Positions 1 through 11,640 are shown, counted from the stretch's first letter. The stretch: DNA of 64,000 nt from Drosophila persimilis (GCF_003286085.1 NW_020825354.1:124001-188000); one strand, 5' to 3'. Notes: generated by a model from the sequence alone, not told the origin. A program made the numbers and translations.

Positions 1-1190
1 AGAAAAACATAACCTGGTCAGCAAACACCTCAAGGCTAAGGATAAGATCAAAAAAACTAAAACTCTCAATGCAAACCTAGCTTTATTATCTAATAATTCA
101 CTAACAAACTAAACTAACAGCGAAAAAGAACTTTAAATACCAAACCATATTAATAAAGAATACTAAGCTCTAGTATTGAGCAAACTAATTATTCTACCAC
201 TTCTACCACATCTAACCCCAACTTACTTGCAATCCCTGCTAAATTTACCCTATATTGCAACAATAACATCGCTAAGGCATTTATACGCAACTCCACCTTC
301 CATATCTATACCCAAATTCCATTTAGCACAGACTTTGACGAAAATCGAAATCAAAGGTCCTCGAAAACGAATCCTTCAAAACCTGTAACCTCCGTATCTC
401 CAAAAAAGCAAACCCATCTCCCCCACGACTTACCTCAAAACCGTTCTTTAAACTAAAAAATACTGGCTGGGATCTCTACAGGAAATATATAATTCACTAT
501 AATATATAGTGGAATACCACTCCAAAGTGCCCACCTTTCTATCCCACAAAATATCCCTTTTTCCACCCCACGTACCGTTCCCTGGCGGAAAAATAAACTT
601 ACACTCCTCAGAAGAGACTCAAACGGAACATAAACAACCATAACAACATAGAACTCAAAAATCAAATGCTTTATTCAAGAGAGTAATCAGGGAAGCCAAA
701 CGGAAATCGATCCTGGAATCCATTTTATTTATAACCCTTACACCCAATCAGCCACAACCAACCAAACAAAAATAACCAACTGCTTCGCCCAAGCATGGTC
801 AGAAGAAGCAGATGATCTCCCCAATATTCCGCTTGAACAAACTCCATCTAAATTCCCCTACCAATAATACCTCAACCCCCACAGCACCAGAAAACGAGAC
901 TGATATATCACTTAACCAAAAAGTCCCACAGTTAACATCCGAACAGTCTTTAACCAAATAGATGACTGGTGCATACACTCAGTCCTGGGATCAGTCCTCT
1001 CTACAGAGAAATGCCAACTCCTATGCCGCAATAATGATTGCAAGCCCAAAATTCTCACCGGTGACACTTAGAATCTTAGGCCTCACAATTAACACCAGAT
1101 ATAATTGGAATTGTCACATAAACAAACTCAAAACAGACCTTGCTAGTCCACTAGGCATTATAAAACACCTCTCTTCATGTCTCTCTCTTC
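1..1190 (+). mobile_element. Degenerate non-LTR retrotransposon remnant (jockey/I-like)
   Basis: AT-rich, stop-riddled DNA whose plus-strand reading still shows pieces of a non-LTR polyprotein. Near 640-720 there is a basic stretch (FKRVIREAKRKS) of the kind between endonuclease and reverse transcriptase. At about 1068-1180 a segment reads ILGLTINTRYNWN...HINKLK...IIKHLSS, which resembles the C-terminal side of the reverse transcriptase in jockey/I-type elements. The palm with the YADD box is absent, so the copy is internally deleted as well as full of stops. The left end lies outside the window. No poly-A tail or target duplication is visible. Family assignment rests on recognition of these short motifs only. 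Confidence 0.5.
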
Positions 1191-1465
1191 ATGAAAATGT
1201 GCGTGTGAGCATGTCGCAATTGCGTGAAAGGCACGAGATGAACGTTGTTGGTTGGTTGGTTAAAGGCCGACAAACAAAAAATTTTGTACACTCAATTGCT
1301 CATAGACATTAAATGGCTGAAGATGCTGGGTCAGCCAGCTAAGTCCAGGACATCCAGCTGAACTTAAGACACCGCAAAGCCAACGATTATGTCGCAGCAG
1401 AGCAGGGAAGTTCAGAAGAGGTGAAATACCGACATGATGGGGTTTCTTAGCTTACCATCGCAGTG

Positions 1466-1471
1466 TTTATT
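1466..1471 (-). terminator. per: per polyadenylation signal
   Basis: AATAAA on the minus strand about 335 nt downstream of the per stop codon, just before sequence that belongs to the old retrotransposon. An earlier AATAAA lies inside the proposed 3'-UTR intron and would be removed by splicing, so this one is the better candidate for the main mRNA end. Confidence 0.5.
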
Positions 1472-1630
1472 CTAAAGGACATTTCATACATATTTCAAAT
1501 ATTCAACAATTTAGAATAACGTTTAACATTTTTAATTCATACAACACCGATGAACTTCAATTCCGTCTTGATGTGGTGATCTTCTTCACAGTGAAGAGTA
1601 AAGTGTTCTTGTTTGTTGGATAAAGGGGAA

Positions 1631-1684
1631 CTGAAAATTGAATAGGTTTACTAAATATTTATTTGTGAGAAATTTGTGCATTAC
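1631..1684 (-). other. per: Putative 54-nt intron in the per 3' UTR (dmpi8-like)
   Basis: Reading the minus strand, 121 nt after the per stop codon there is GGATAG followed by GTAATG. A 54-nt AT-rich stretch follows and ends in CAATTTTCAG. This is a credible short intron in the place where D. melanogaster per carries its temperature-sensitive 3'-UTR intron (dmpi8). The donor departs from the GTAAGT/GTGAGT consensus at position 6 (GTAATG), i.e. it is suboptimal, as reported for dmpi8. Splicing cannot be shown from sequence. Confidence 0.6.
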
Positions 1685-1805
1685 CTATCCATTGCTCTGG
1701 TCGCTACGGGCTCTAGCTGATGCTGCTTTGTTCGCCCTACGGGTCGACGTCGGTCACATTATGTACCCGGTTATGTACGTCGGTCAGCAGCAGCTTTGGT
1801 GTTTG

Positions 1806-4800
1806 CTATCCATCTCCGTGCTGGGTTTGGTCCTCTTCCGGGTGCTCCATTATCTTGCTGCTCAACCGGGTTATATTCTGCGATTGATACAAAGTGTGGA
1901 AATTATTGAACAAGGATAATCGGGCAATAGGAAACACACGGTTTGAGTGCGTTTCGAGCAGTATAGATTAATCGAAAGGAAAACTAAATCAGTTTAGTTG
2001 ACGCTTAAAGTAGTGGGTGGGTCTACCAGAGAATATGGAGAATACTCCATACTCCAGGTAGTACCCAATCAAGTCCCCCACTGACTCACCTTCAACTTGC
2101 GGTGTTTGGCCTCTTTGTCGTTATCGGGCGGACTTTCGGAGCCATCAGTGGTCTTGATGAACGATGAGTAGAAGGACGAGAAGCTAGAGCCGTCCATGTC
2201 GTCGCTGTTTCCATTGCTGTCTGTGTATTTCTTTGTGCATATTTGTATTTCAGATTGTGTAAAAGCTAAAGAGAGAAGTTCGCTTATCTTACCTTCACGT
2301 TTGCTCGATTTCTGGAGCAAGCCTGGTTGGAGTTGTAGTCGCCTATGCCGGAGGCGATGGGCGAGTTGGCCTTCTTTTTGTTGGACGAATGTGACGGTGT
2401 GACGTTCGAGGCGGGTTCCGTCTTGACCGATGTGTCCTGTGAGGACGGGCGTTGCAGCTGGGCGGGTGTGATCGAGTGGAAGGCTCCCTGTGTTTTGGGC
2501 GTCGTTGTCGCCGTTGTCGTTGTTATCGTCGGCGGCGCCACTATGACCTGTTGAGTCTGTCGGACCAGTTATTTAGATGCTGACTAGTGAGGAGAGTTTC
2601 CAGCTAACTTACCGAGAAGACGGTCTTGCTGTAGTTGGACTGCGAGGTGCTAGGCTGCTCCGGGAGCTGCATTGCATTGGCTATTCCGGGAAAGGGCATG
2701 GGCTGGTACATCATGGCCGTGGCGGCTGCCGCCGCCGGGTGCGTGTAGAAGAGCGACGGGTGCGGATACATCACCCCGGTCACGTACTGGAGAGGTATTG
2801 CGGCTGGTCCCGCCGCCTGCTGTGAGGTGCTTGCCTGATCTGGGACCTTCGGGGCATGCTGATGGGCATGGTGATGGTGCTTTTGGTTGCGGGGCGTGGG
2901 GCTAAGCGCACCCGGTGCAGGCGTGGAGGCGGCTAGCGGGGTGGCTGGAATATAGTAGAAGGTGGGGAAGAGACTTTGCTGAGCCGAGAAGCTGCTCTGG
3001 GCGATGGCCGTGTGAGTGGTGTGAGTGGGGTGGACAGGTGGGATGGGGGCCTCGGGCGCACCCGTTCCCACGCCCACACTGTTGAGAGTGGGCTGCTGCT
3101 TGGGCTTGTTGCCCTCGCCCTCCCAAGAGTAGGACCCGCCGCGCTTGGTGCCGTGGCCGGGACCAGTGCTGCTGTACTCGAGTATCTTCAGCGAGTCGAT
3201 TGTGTTGGTCGTCTTGTTCTTGTTCTTTTCGACGGTACGGCGGTCCCCGCGTGACTCTCGGTGCTTCTTCAGCATGAACTTCTCCATCTCGTCGTTGTGC
3301 TTGTTCAGAAGCGACTCGGTGAGTGAGACGGGCGGGGAATCGGGAGTGCCAGCGGTGGTTCTGGTATCCTGCCCACCACTGGAGGGACCTTCGCCGCCGG
3401 AGGTGCCCGATCCCGATCCAGAGGCAGAGTTTTCGGCGCCCGACTTGTCGGGTCCAGTGTTGTCGGGTCGAGAATTGCTGGCGCCAGAGATGTCGGGTCT
3501 GGGGTGGTCGGGTCTAGAGTTATCGGCTCGAGAGTTTTCGGCCCGAGAGTTTTCGGCGCCGGAATTGTCGGGTCCAGTGTTGTCGGGTACGGAATTGTCG
3601 GCGCCGGAATTGTCGGCCCCGGAATTGTCGGGTCCAGAGTTGTCGGCGCCAAAGTTATCGGCCGCAGAGTTATCGGCCCCAGAGTTATCGGGCCGGGAGT
3701 TATCGACGCCAGAGTTATCTGCGCATGAGTTTTCGGCGCCAGAGTTATCGGCGCAAGAGTTTTCAGCGCCAAAGTTGCCGGGGCCATAGTTGTCGACTGC
3801 ATAGTTGTCAGCAGCAGAGGTGTCGGCGCCAGAGGTGTCAGCGGCAGAGGTATCGGCGCCAAAGTTGTCGGCGGCAGAGGTGTTGGCGGCAATGTTGAAG
3901 GCCGCAGAGGTGTTGGCGTCCATGTTGCCGGAGGCGCAGGTGACAGTGCCGGTCCCGGAGGTGGCTATTATTGTGCCGGTTCCCGTGACCGTACCAGTGC
4001 CCGTTCCAGCATTGCTTGTGTTGGTCGCACTACTCATGTGTATATTGCTGCCGCTGGTCAAGTGGCCTGAGGAGCCACTGGCGCCACTGCCCTCGAAGCC
4101 GTTCAGGGGGCTAAGCGTGCTGCGGGCATCCTCGCGGGTGCTGCTCACATCCGAGGACCCCACTTTTGGCGGGTCGACTTCCACGGGTGCAGTGACAGGC
4201 TTGCTGTTAAAAAAACGCAGCAGGTTCTCGTTATAGTTTAGTTGATTGTAGCTGGGTGGCGTCTCAATGGAACTCTTACTGTCATAGTAGTCATGGTGGG
4301 GCGAGATTTCACCCAACATGACGCTGTCCCGCTCTGACACAGTCAGCTCGTTCTCGTGCGGCAGCTCCAGCTTAAGGTCCGCACGCGACACCTCGTCCAT
4401 AAGTGTCTCCATGAAGCTGGCCAGGGCTTGGCACCGGCGCGACACCTCCTGCTTGACCGTGTCCGAGGGTCGAGAGACTTTCTCGGCCAGTAAATTCACG
4501 ATTTCCTCCTTAATGCGTGTGTTCTTGTTCTGCAACTCCTCCGCGATCTTCGGTTCCGAGTTGGGCGGCGTCTCGAAAACGTTACATATCTTCGGACCTA
4601 CCCACACGGAAGCAACAAAAATTATCAGTAAAGAGTTTGGTCAGGGTGTCTTTGAATAAGGAGGTTATAATTCCTCTAGTTCTTTTATAGCTTTCATCAT
4701 GTTAGTGAATAGTTTAGGAACTAAAAAATATGTCAACCCAGGCCAAAAAATCTCTAAAAAACACATTTCCATATACTTTTGTACCGATATTATTTTCTAA

Positions 4801-6675
4801 ATTGATTAAAATTCAACTAGTTTAACAAAATGGCATATAACTTCATTAACCTTGATGTGAAAACCCATTAAAATAAGCGAAACTTCGCTTTTTCGGTATT
4901 TGTATGGTATTTCCTTTACTATTTTTTTTCTCCTATAAGAAAGATGAACCCCATCTTTTGTACTAAAGCTAACAAAATGCCGTCGAATCGCCTAAAAAAA
5001 CCTGGGGATAGATTTGGTTTTCTATGTATATTTGTTTGTATATCAAAAGCAGACTTATAACGGATAATATACAAATATAATGTCCATGCTATCTGAAGCC
5101 CAGAAGAACGAAATGAAATACTGCTTGGAACTTCCTAGGAGGCGCATTATAAAAGCTATACAGAAACTCACCCTGAAACACACGATGATGGCCGACAACA
5201 AACTCGAGCTTACGTGACCAAGGGTTCACGAAACTGCTCCACTCCGTCTCAAGAAGGATGTAGCAGCCGTTTTGAATGAGGAAGCGATAGGGCTTGCTGC
5301 AGAAGGAGGCGCCGGCCGTTTGGCCTTTCTTCATGACAGACTCGTATATCTCCTTAATGACGGGGAGGTCATCGTGGTGGTAGAGGTCCATGATGGATCG
5401 GCCCATTAGGTCCTGCGGAAGGTAGCCCAAAGCACTCACCGCCGCGCTGTCCACGTGCGAGATAATGCCGGCGGCCGTATGGCGGATGGCGAATTTGGGG
5501 CTCCTCTGCGAATGGATCTCCTCGGGAACTGTGGTGAAAGAGAAGAGGGGCGGTAAGAAAGAGACTACTGAGAGGAGAGGCTGACAGCCTACCTCTGTAG
5601 CTGCTCTTGATGGGGGTAGCACAAATGACGAGCAGCATGTTGCTGCTATTTGCGACCATGTAGTTGTCGGAACGCTCCTCCTCGGGCGCCTCGCGAAATG
5701 ACATTCCCAGGCGGAAGGGCTCGTAGTTCACGGACCGGCCGATCACTCCGTAGCCACTGGTCTGAAGGCCCCGATACTGGCGCAGCATCACGCAGAAAGT
5801 GCTCCTGGCATCTTTGGGCATGCTGCAGCGCGACTCTGCAATGGGAATGCCCGTGGTGATCTGGCTGGCGAACGTAGCCCGGTCCTTGGTGTGCACAAAG
5901 TCGATGAAGGAGCGGCCTAGCCACATATCACGCGGAAAGCCCAGCACGTCCGTGATACTGGGCGTGGTATAGAGCACGATGCCGTCGTGCATTGAGATCA
6001 CACAGCAGAAGCTGTCCTCCTTCACGCGCTCCGTCTTAGCCGGGCCCGTGTCCAGCTTGCAGGACTCAAAGGTCTTTTCCCACTTGCCGCCTGGTGCGTT
6101 GCCGCCATGGCAAACGCCGATGCCCGGCATCAGGGTGGACACAGAGAGGGGACAGGGCAGCGAAAAGGACTGGGACTGCTCCGCCTTGCCGACCCCGCAA
6201 TTGTGCCTAGCCTCCAGCTGCTCGCCAAGCTTATGGTCCAACGAGGACGGCTGGTCGCCCAGCTGCTGTGTGGTCGCCATCACATGCAGGATTTTCTGGT
6301 CGCAGGCTGTGCTGCTGGAGTGCGGCTGCTCTTCGGCTCCCTCCAGCGACGAACCGATGCTCGCTTGAGCTTGTGTGCATTTGGCCTTCTTCTTCTTGCG
6401 CGACTTCTCCTTGTTGCGCTTTATGGCCATGTCGCTGCTACTAGTCTGTATTGAGGGTTTGCCCCCATAGCCGCTGCTGCCCGACGAGTGGCTACCGCTT
6501 AGCATGGACTTTGAACTGCCACTGTAGGGAAGATGCATACGTGAATTAGATTTTGGGGAGGGAAGACGCTGGAGGTCACTCACCTGCGCTGCGACTGACT
6601 GTTGCTGCAGCTGTTGGAGTAGGCCGAATCGGACACCTTGGTGTTTTGTGTGGACTCTGTTGACTCGCCTTCCAT
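1806..6675 (-). CDS. per: period: PAS-domain circadian clock repressor
   Basis: Seven coding exons on the minus strand: 6675-6584, 6521-5593, 5528-5172, 4597-2613, 2547-2293, 2230-2090 and 1877-1806. All junctions are GT-AG with compatible phases and give 1,276 residues, close to known PER lengths. The start [10 protein letters not shown] and the end [15 protein letters not shown] are characteristic of Drosophila PER. In order: basic nuclear localisation signal about residues 65-76 ([12 protein letters not shown]), PAS-A about 200-270, PAS-B about 350-450, the per-short domain about 533-576 ([20 protein letters not shown]), a short Thr-Gly tract about 657-679, and a pentapeptide array about 686-849. 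PER pairs with TIMELESS, is phosphorylated by DOUBLETIME/CK1, enters the nucleus and represses CLOCK-CYCLE. No frameshift or lost domain is seen. The N-terminal coding exon is only 92 nt. Identity is certain; the last short exon was placed by its splice sites and the conserved tail. Confidence 0.97.
3429..3920 (-). repeat. per: Pentapeptide-coding repeat array in per
   Basis: About 33 tandem 15-nt units encode variations on (N/T)S-G/A/R-A/P-D/E, for example [15 protein letters not shown] and AADNF. They follow directly after the short Thr-Gly stretch. In D. melanogaster this position is dominated by Thr-Gly pairs; expanded pentapeptides are the known obscura-group form. Units near the 5' side (TSAAD, NIAAN) are more diverged, the central ones nearly uniform, as expected for slippage or unequal exchange in the middle of an array. 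The reading frame is kept throughout because the period is 15 nt. Confidence 0.9.
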
Positions 6676-8940
6676 TGTGTCTGTGTTTTGTGACTCTCGT
6701 AGGATTTGTTCGGTAATTCGACTCTTAGAGAAGGTAAAATACGGGGTTAGGATTAGGTTTTTAATCGTTATTGCATGATATCATCGAATCTGATCTTTAA
6801 AAATTCCCAACAAAATATTCATCGTATACTAAAAAATAGAGGTACTTGATGTAGCTTCATTGCGGCTTTGCCAGTTGCGATGGATATAGGCATGTATTAG
6901 ATTAGTGGTGAAAGTGGATGTTTCTAACAACCAGAAGGAAGCACTTCCGACCCCATAAAGTATCGATATTCTTGATCAGCATCAGCAGTCGAGTCTATTG
7001 AGCCTTGTCTATCTATCCGTCTTGTTTGACGCCTAGTTCTCAGAGACCATAAGATCTGGAGCCCTCGAAATTTTGTATCCATACTCTTGTCTATCAGATT
7101 CGGATCATCATTATTATACTAAGAAGGAACAAATGCAATTGCAGTGGATTCGCAACGCCGTCCAATCGCTTACTTGTTTCTTCTCTCTCATACACTCTTC
7201 CTCGTGCAGTGTGCGCCCTTTGTGCGGAGGGGAGCTGACTGGGAGCGAATGCTGACTGGGGTTTGGGTATAAATTTATAGCCGCGATCTTGCTCACAACG
7301 TTACCGCTCGATTCATAGTCTGGAGCTAGTAAAGATGATTGCTTTAGGTAATGATGTGGGGCCCCGTTGTATGGGATTTCTAGCGGGCTTTTCTCACAAA
7401 GAGTACAGTGGTATATTTCGTTCCGTGAGACACGTAAGCTCCGTTCTACATGGTAATACAGACACCTTCATAAGTAAAACCATATCATACAAAAGAAAAG
7501 AGGAAACATTAACAATGATAAAAAACATCATTATTGGGTCGCTATTTCTTCAGGTATATTCCATCTATCGTCGCGAATCAAAAATCGTGTGCAAGGTCGT
7601 GCAATTGTCTTTTCAATTGAGTAATTTCTGTGGGTATCTGCGCTGCAGATGCCGAGTAAAAATCATGAAAGTGCGCAGTCATAAAATCGCGGTATTTAAA
7701 AAAGTTTTTGGTGGTATATTGTATTTATATATATATACATATATCCCATTTTGAGGAAGTGATCTCTCCATCTAGACCTACAACTATCGTACATTGTTAT
7801 AATTAAGGGTGCTGTCACTAAACAATGAAATTGTTCGAAAAACTTAATGTATGTATGGAATATTAATGTGGAATCCGGTTGTGGCACCCCCGTATATGCT
7901 TATATTGCAGCGTCCACGGGTATTCTCTTATGAGCTTTTCGCATGTACATATGTACGTGTCGGGTCGAGCAAATGGGGGGCGACATCTGGGAGTATTTGG
8001 GAGCAAGCTGGAGCGTCCCAAAGGGTAAGCTGAAGCCGAGAGTTACATATGTATGTACATACATATGCATCTTTGAATGTGCGTCACAGCTGAGTACGTA
8101 TGTCCCAGCATACCATGGTAATGAATGAGACGATCGTCGATTCCCATTCATTCGTTCATTGCCATTCATTGTATGCGCAGTACGCAATAAGGCTTACTGG
8201 TTTTATTCAGCGAGGACTGCCAAAAAAAGAAGATACTCGTCGTTGTAGGATAAGTTTACGAGTATATTTAGGTACATATCCATATGCATGAATGCATTAT
8301 ATCATTTTGTTTTGATGTCGTTTTTCCAACGTGCCAAACTGGAGCCGGTTGGGATAGGCGTTTTTCCATCTCCCACTCGGCGCTCTCAGCCACTCCAGCC
8401 ACAGGCATTTCGCTTGCTCTCGTCATGTCGCCTATCGCTTTTAATAATACACACTTAACACGTTACGAGTGGAAAAACAACGACTTTTGTTTATGTAAGT
8501 TGTCGTTTTTGCTTTTATTTTGCAAACATGATAATGCAAACAGTTCTCTCAGCCAAGGGTATTGTTTTATACAACAACGTGACGTCTCCGTCTCTCGCGT
8601 TGGGGCTCACTGTATTCGCCCTGGGCTCAATCGGACTTTCCAAGAGCTGATCGGTATGAATTTGCATACATGTATGCATATGTATATATTTACTTCACTG
8701 TGAACTGCTTAAGCTTCAGAACTGGCACCGATAAAAAAAGATTGTAGATGTGCCATAAAATGCATATCTGGATAGCATGCGCGGTGTATAGTGTAGGTGT
8801 TCTGCCCTGGACGTTTCTCGACTTTTCTCGACCTACTTGTTGGAAATTCAAACGGGTACTGAATGATACCCGAGTGGGAAACGTGCACTGCGGCGCCCGC
8901 GTACTCGCTCTGGGGCATGCATGCATTCATTCCGTTCTTC
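6676..8940 (-). other. per: per 5' leader and large first intron
   Basis: No credible coding sequence. A splice acceptor for the exon carrying the ATG is likely near 6727 (minus-strand TTCTCTAAGAG). A donor GTAGGT at 8836-8831 could end a short noncoding first exon that starts near 8943. The intron is about 2.1 kb and holds one copy of an obscura-type dispersed repeat at 6895-7285; in D. melanogaster this first intron is also long and contributes to expression. The remainder has runs of ATGTACAT-type words and no gene. Confidence 0.55.
6895..7285 (+). repeat. Obscura-group dispersed repeat in per intron 1
   Basis: Shares ordered modules with several other copies in this window: GAAGGAAGC...TTCCGACCCCATAAAGTAT, ATTCTTGATCAGCATC, GCGCCTAGATCTC-like, GATCATTATTAT...GGAAC, TGCAGTGGNTACGCAACGCC, then a C/T-rich tract, CGTGCAGTGTGCGCCCT and GGCGGAGGGGAG, ending at GGGTATAAAT. 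No coding capacity. It resembles the non-autonomous dispersed families (ISY/SGM/DINE-like) of obscura-group flies; the family name is my inference. Confidence 0.7.
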
Positions 8941-8971
8941 GGCAATCCCGAATCTGCATTGCCAGCCTCGG

Positions 8972-8979
8972 CTTTTATC
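8972..8979 (-). promoter_or_regulatory. per: TATA-like box of per
   Basis: Minus-strand GATAAAAG, followed about 30 nt downstream by the region in which transcription would start (near 8943). The spacing to the upstream E-box at 9480 (about 540 nt to the inferred start) matches the arrangement known for D. melanogaster per. The start site itself is inferred. Confidence 0.5.
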
Positions 8980-9479
8980 GTTCGGCATTCATTCATCGCT
9001 TCAGTATACATCTGTGTGTATGTATGTGCAACAACGCTTTGGTTTCGCCTTAACCCTTAGGTAGCGTCCAGTTAGCATTCGCTAAACTGGTGCAATATTA
9101 TTCACTAACTGTATATAATTTGGCATTGAGATTTTCCAAGATGCGGTACCAACATTTTTCACCGCACAACTGAGTTTCTGTCATTTGGTGATCGGCTCGT
9201 ATGAACTTCTGTTCCACAGCATGTGGCTGTGTAACCCTCGGGCACCGGCAGTGGGTTAAAAAGCAGCAGCGCAATCAGACAGGAAAAGATGCCGACGCAT
9301 CTGGCTTCGATTAGGCACTGGGGGTGGTTGGTCCACTGGGTGAGAATTCGGATGGGCGCTGCTTTGAAGGCACGTTGAGAACACTTTGTGCTCGAATTTT
9401 GCAAGTTCTGCGGGGCTCGGGCGCTTGAGTGCCTGCGTGGAAGTGGGAGTATTTTTGTGGGTCAGTCACGCATTTCGGC

Positions 9480-9485
9480 CACGTG
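9480..9485 (-). promoter_or_regulatory. per: CACGTG E-box, likely per circadian enhancer
   Basis: A perfect CACGTG embedded in minus-strand GCTCACGTGGCCGAA. The flanks resemble the D. melanogaster per circadian regulatory sequence, where CLOCK-CYCLE binds an E-box roughly 500 bp upstream of the start site. It sits about 540 bp upstream of the TATA-like box's inferred start. Function is inferred from position and context. Confidence 0.7.
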
Positions 9486-10060
9486 AGCAGCCGGCGAGCA
9501 TCATCACCACCTGCCACTCTTTCGCCCTACGCCTTGGCAAGGGCTGCTGCGACCCACATGCATACAAACTACGTACACTCTGGCTCCAGCTTATCCTCCG
9601 ATAGTATGTTCAATAAAATCTGAAATGAGTGCTATTACTCAGTCTGAGTACCAGCCCCGTACAAAGTTGTGGGAGCCGACTGTTTCGCAGTTCTAGCATA
9701 TTTAATTCAAGACTATCGCATAGGCCTAATATTCGCCGCAAATAGGTTTCTGTGAAGCGATGACGACGTGTCAATTCAAAAAAGTATGCACCTTGGCGTT
9801 GCATAGACTCGCAACAGAATCGAAAACGCACTGCAGCCAAGATGTATGCTTTGTATGCCATTTTCAAATGTGAACCGCAGAGATAACACTATGCAACACA
9901 ATTTTACTTTTTAAGCATGGTACTTGGACAATTTAGAGACAGTATTTTAGTCATTAGATTTGACTCCCAGGGCATCAGACTGAATTGATTTTGTTTCCAC
10001 ATTATGCCATCCCCACTACCGCCTCCCCAAAGATAGAAAATACAAAACCATAGAGAATCG
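9486..10060. other. Intergenic DNA upstream of the per E-box
   Basis: No gene is supported. An open frame of 85 codons on the minus strand at 9610-9867 has no recognisable domain. Its significance is low because the frame is short and Drosophila intergenic DNA often holds frames of this length. Confidence 0.4.
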
Positions 10061-10600
10061 GAAGAAATCGAAACCATGGATTAAATCGGATCATTACGTA
10101 CTTACTTTCTGTCACATTCGTTTTCATACAGCTTGCGCGCTCTGGCGGAAGGGAGCGAGATGTAACGGCTGGTGTTGGGTTGAGAAAAGAGCGCGAGACA
10201 GATGTAGCGGAATACAAATCAATATCGGATAATTAAATCAAAATTATAAAATTCTACGAAAATAGGCCATTAGGTGGAAAAATTATAGACTTTTATGTAT
10301 ATGTCATATATGTATGTTTATGTTATATTATAACTATTAAGTCTATGTTTTCCGTAAAATTACTCAAAACTAATGATTATCACTGAAGAAAAGCGTACAA
10401 AACTGACCTATCTATTCAATACCATGACAATACCGGTCCCTTAGAGGTACGAATAGTCAACAGCCAAGCTATAGAAGCTATCTTCGCGGTCATAAATTGA
10501 GTTACATGCCAGCCACTCGACAGAAGCTCTCTATCCCTTGCTCCCTCCTTTAAGGTGACAATTAAAAGTCATGTGGATGTGATGCAGGTAGGGAAATAGT
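10060..10600 (+). repeat. Composite decayed obscura-type dispersed repeat
   Basis: The 10065-10290 part carries AATCGGATCATTA, the CGCTCTGGCGGAAGGGAGCG block and AAATTCTACGAAAATAGGCCATTAGG, the last two shared with 22310-22430. The 10480-10600 part carries GTCATAAATTGAGTTACATG, CCAGCCACTCG and ACAATTAAAAGTCATGTGG, shared with 13804-14180. AT-rich non-repeat DNA lies between them. No coding capacity. Confidence 0.6.
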
Positions 10601-10670
10601 AGGCAAAATTTAATTATTTAAGTCGAATTATTTAAAGAACTCGGACTGAGATACTGGCATACAAACTTAC

Positions 10671-11640
10671 AGTGGGGAGCAAAAGTTAGTACATAACAGC
10701 TAAACGAATAAAACAAAGCAAAAGAACTGTTTTACCGTATCAATCCTCTTTATTCTTAGCAAATAGGCAATAATAACAAAAACAAATGAGAAGTTTTCAA
10801 AGAAAAAAGGAAAAAAAGCTCGCATATACTCATTTTTGCTCTTTTCGTTATTTGCACCTATTTTCGCTTTCTCAAGTTTCTTATCATCAAAAAGCGTGCA
10901 GATTTACAATTAAATCTCTTCTTTTTGTAGGTTTGTTATACAAACATCACATTAAGACGTGCTTCTTACAAACAAAGCAGATCTCTTAAATCTAATAGAC
11001 AGTGTCTACCGCGTGCTTAAAAATGAAACAACTATCGTTAGAAGTTGAAAATAATATTGTGTGCCTTACTGATAGTGGCTGTTCAACACGTAATATTGCT
11101 GAAAAGCTTAGAATTAGTCAATCGGTGGTGATCAGAGTACAAAAAAGACGAAATGCTGTCCCCAAACTCCAAGTCCAAGGCCGCCCTAAGAAGTTAACGG
11201 ACTCAGACGCTAGACTTATGATGTTGGAAATGAGGAAAAATAAGATGCTAACACCAAAGAATGCTTCTATGGCCATAAATAAAAATGTAAGTTGCTGGAC
11301 AGCTAGAAGAGCCCTTCACAACATAGGGTACAAAGCAGCTGTTAAGAAAAATAAACCTGCGATGTCGGAAAAAAATGTTAAAGCAAGGTCGAAATTCGCA
11401 AGGGATCATATAAATTGCACCACGGATGATTGGAAAAGTGTTATCTGGTCTGATGAATCCAAAGTACGTATTACGTTGGCGTAGGCCCGGAGAGAAGCTT
11501 ATGGTTTGGGGATCTGTTACATGGTGGCACTACAAAAATGCGAAAAGAGGCCGACTAAAGTCAGTAATTACAAGCATGGTCTCTGAAATGACGCAAATTT
11601 TAATACATTCTGTTTTTTTTCTACACTGAAAAAATATTTC
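10671..11640 (+). mobile_element. Truncated Tc1/mariner-type transposon
   Basis: The left end reads CAGTGGGGAGCAAAAGTTAG, a typical Tc1-like terminus, followed by an AT-rich leader and a broken transposase frame at 11002-11629. I find no matching inverted right end in the following few hundred bases, so the right terminus is lost or strongly decayed. A copy of the same dispersed repeat family lies on each side (10480-10600 and 13735-14215), which suggests a nest of insertions. Confidence 0.7.
11002..11629 (+). pseudogene. Tc1-like transposase, internally deleted
   Basis: The first 160 codons (11002-11484) give an N-terminal helix-turn-helix (DSGCSTRNIAEKLRISQSVV), a GRPKK hinge of AT-hook type, a second DNA-binding helix region and the start of the DDE catalytic domain (DWKSVIWSDESK), whose D is the first catalytic acidic residue. 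The frame then jumps. At 11465-11629 in another frame GEKLMVWGSVTW and nearby residues match the interior of the catalytic domain. The sequence between, and the second D and the E of the DD34E triad, are missing. The protein cannot be active. It is probably a dead member of an obscura-group Tc1 family. Confidence 0.75.

Noticed and set aside
3145-3789. 214-codon plus-strand frame opposite the per pentapeptide array
   Set aside because: It is the antisense shadow of a 15-nt repeat, which keeps all frames open. The minus strand is clearly PER.
9610-9867. 85-codon minus-strand frame upstream of per, considered as the per-neighbour gene CG2650
   Set aside because: It shows none of the features of a takeout/JHBP-like protein (no signal peptide or paired Cys) and no splice context.
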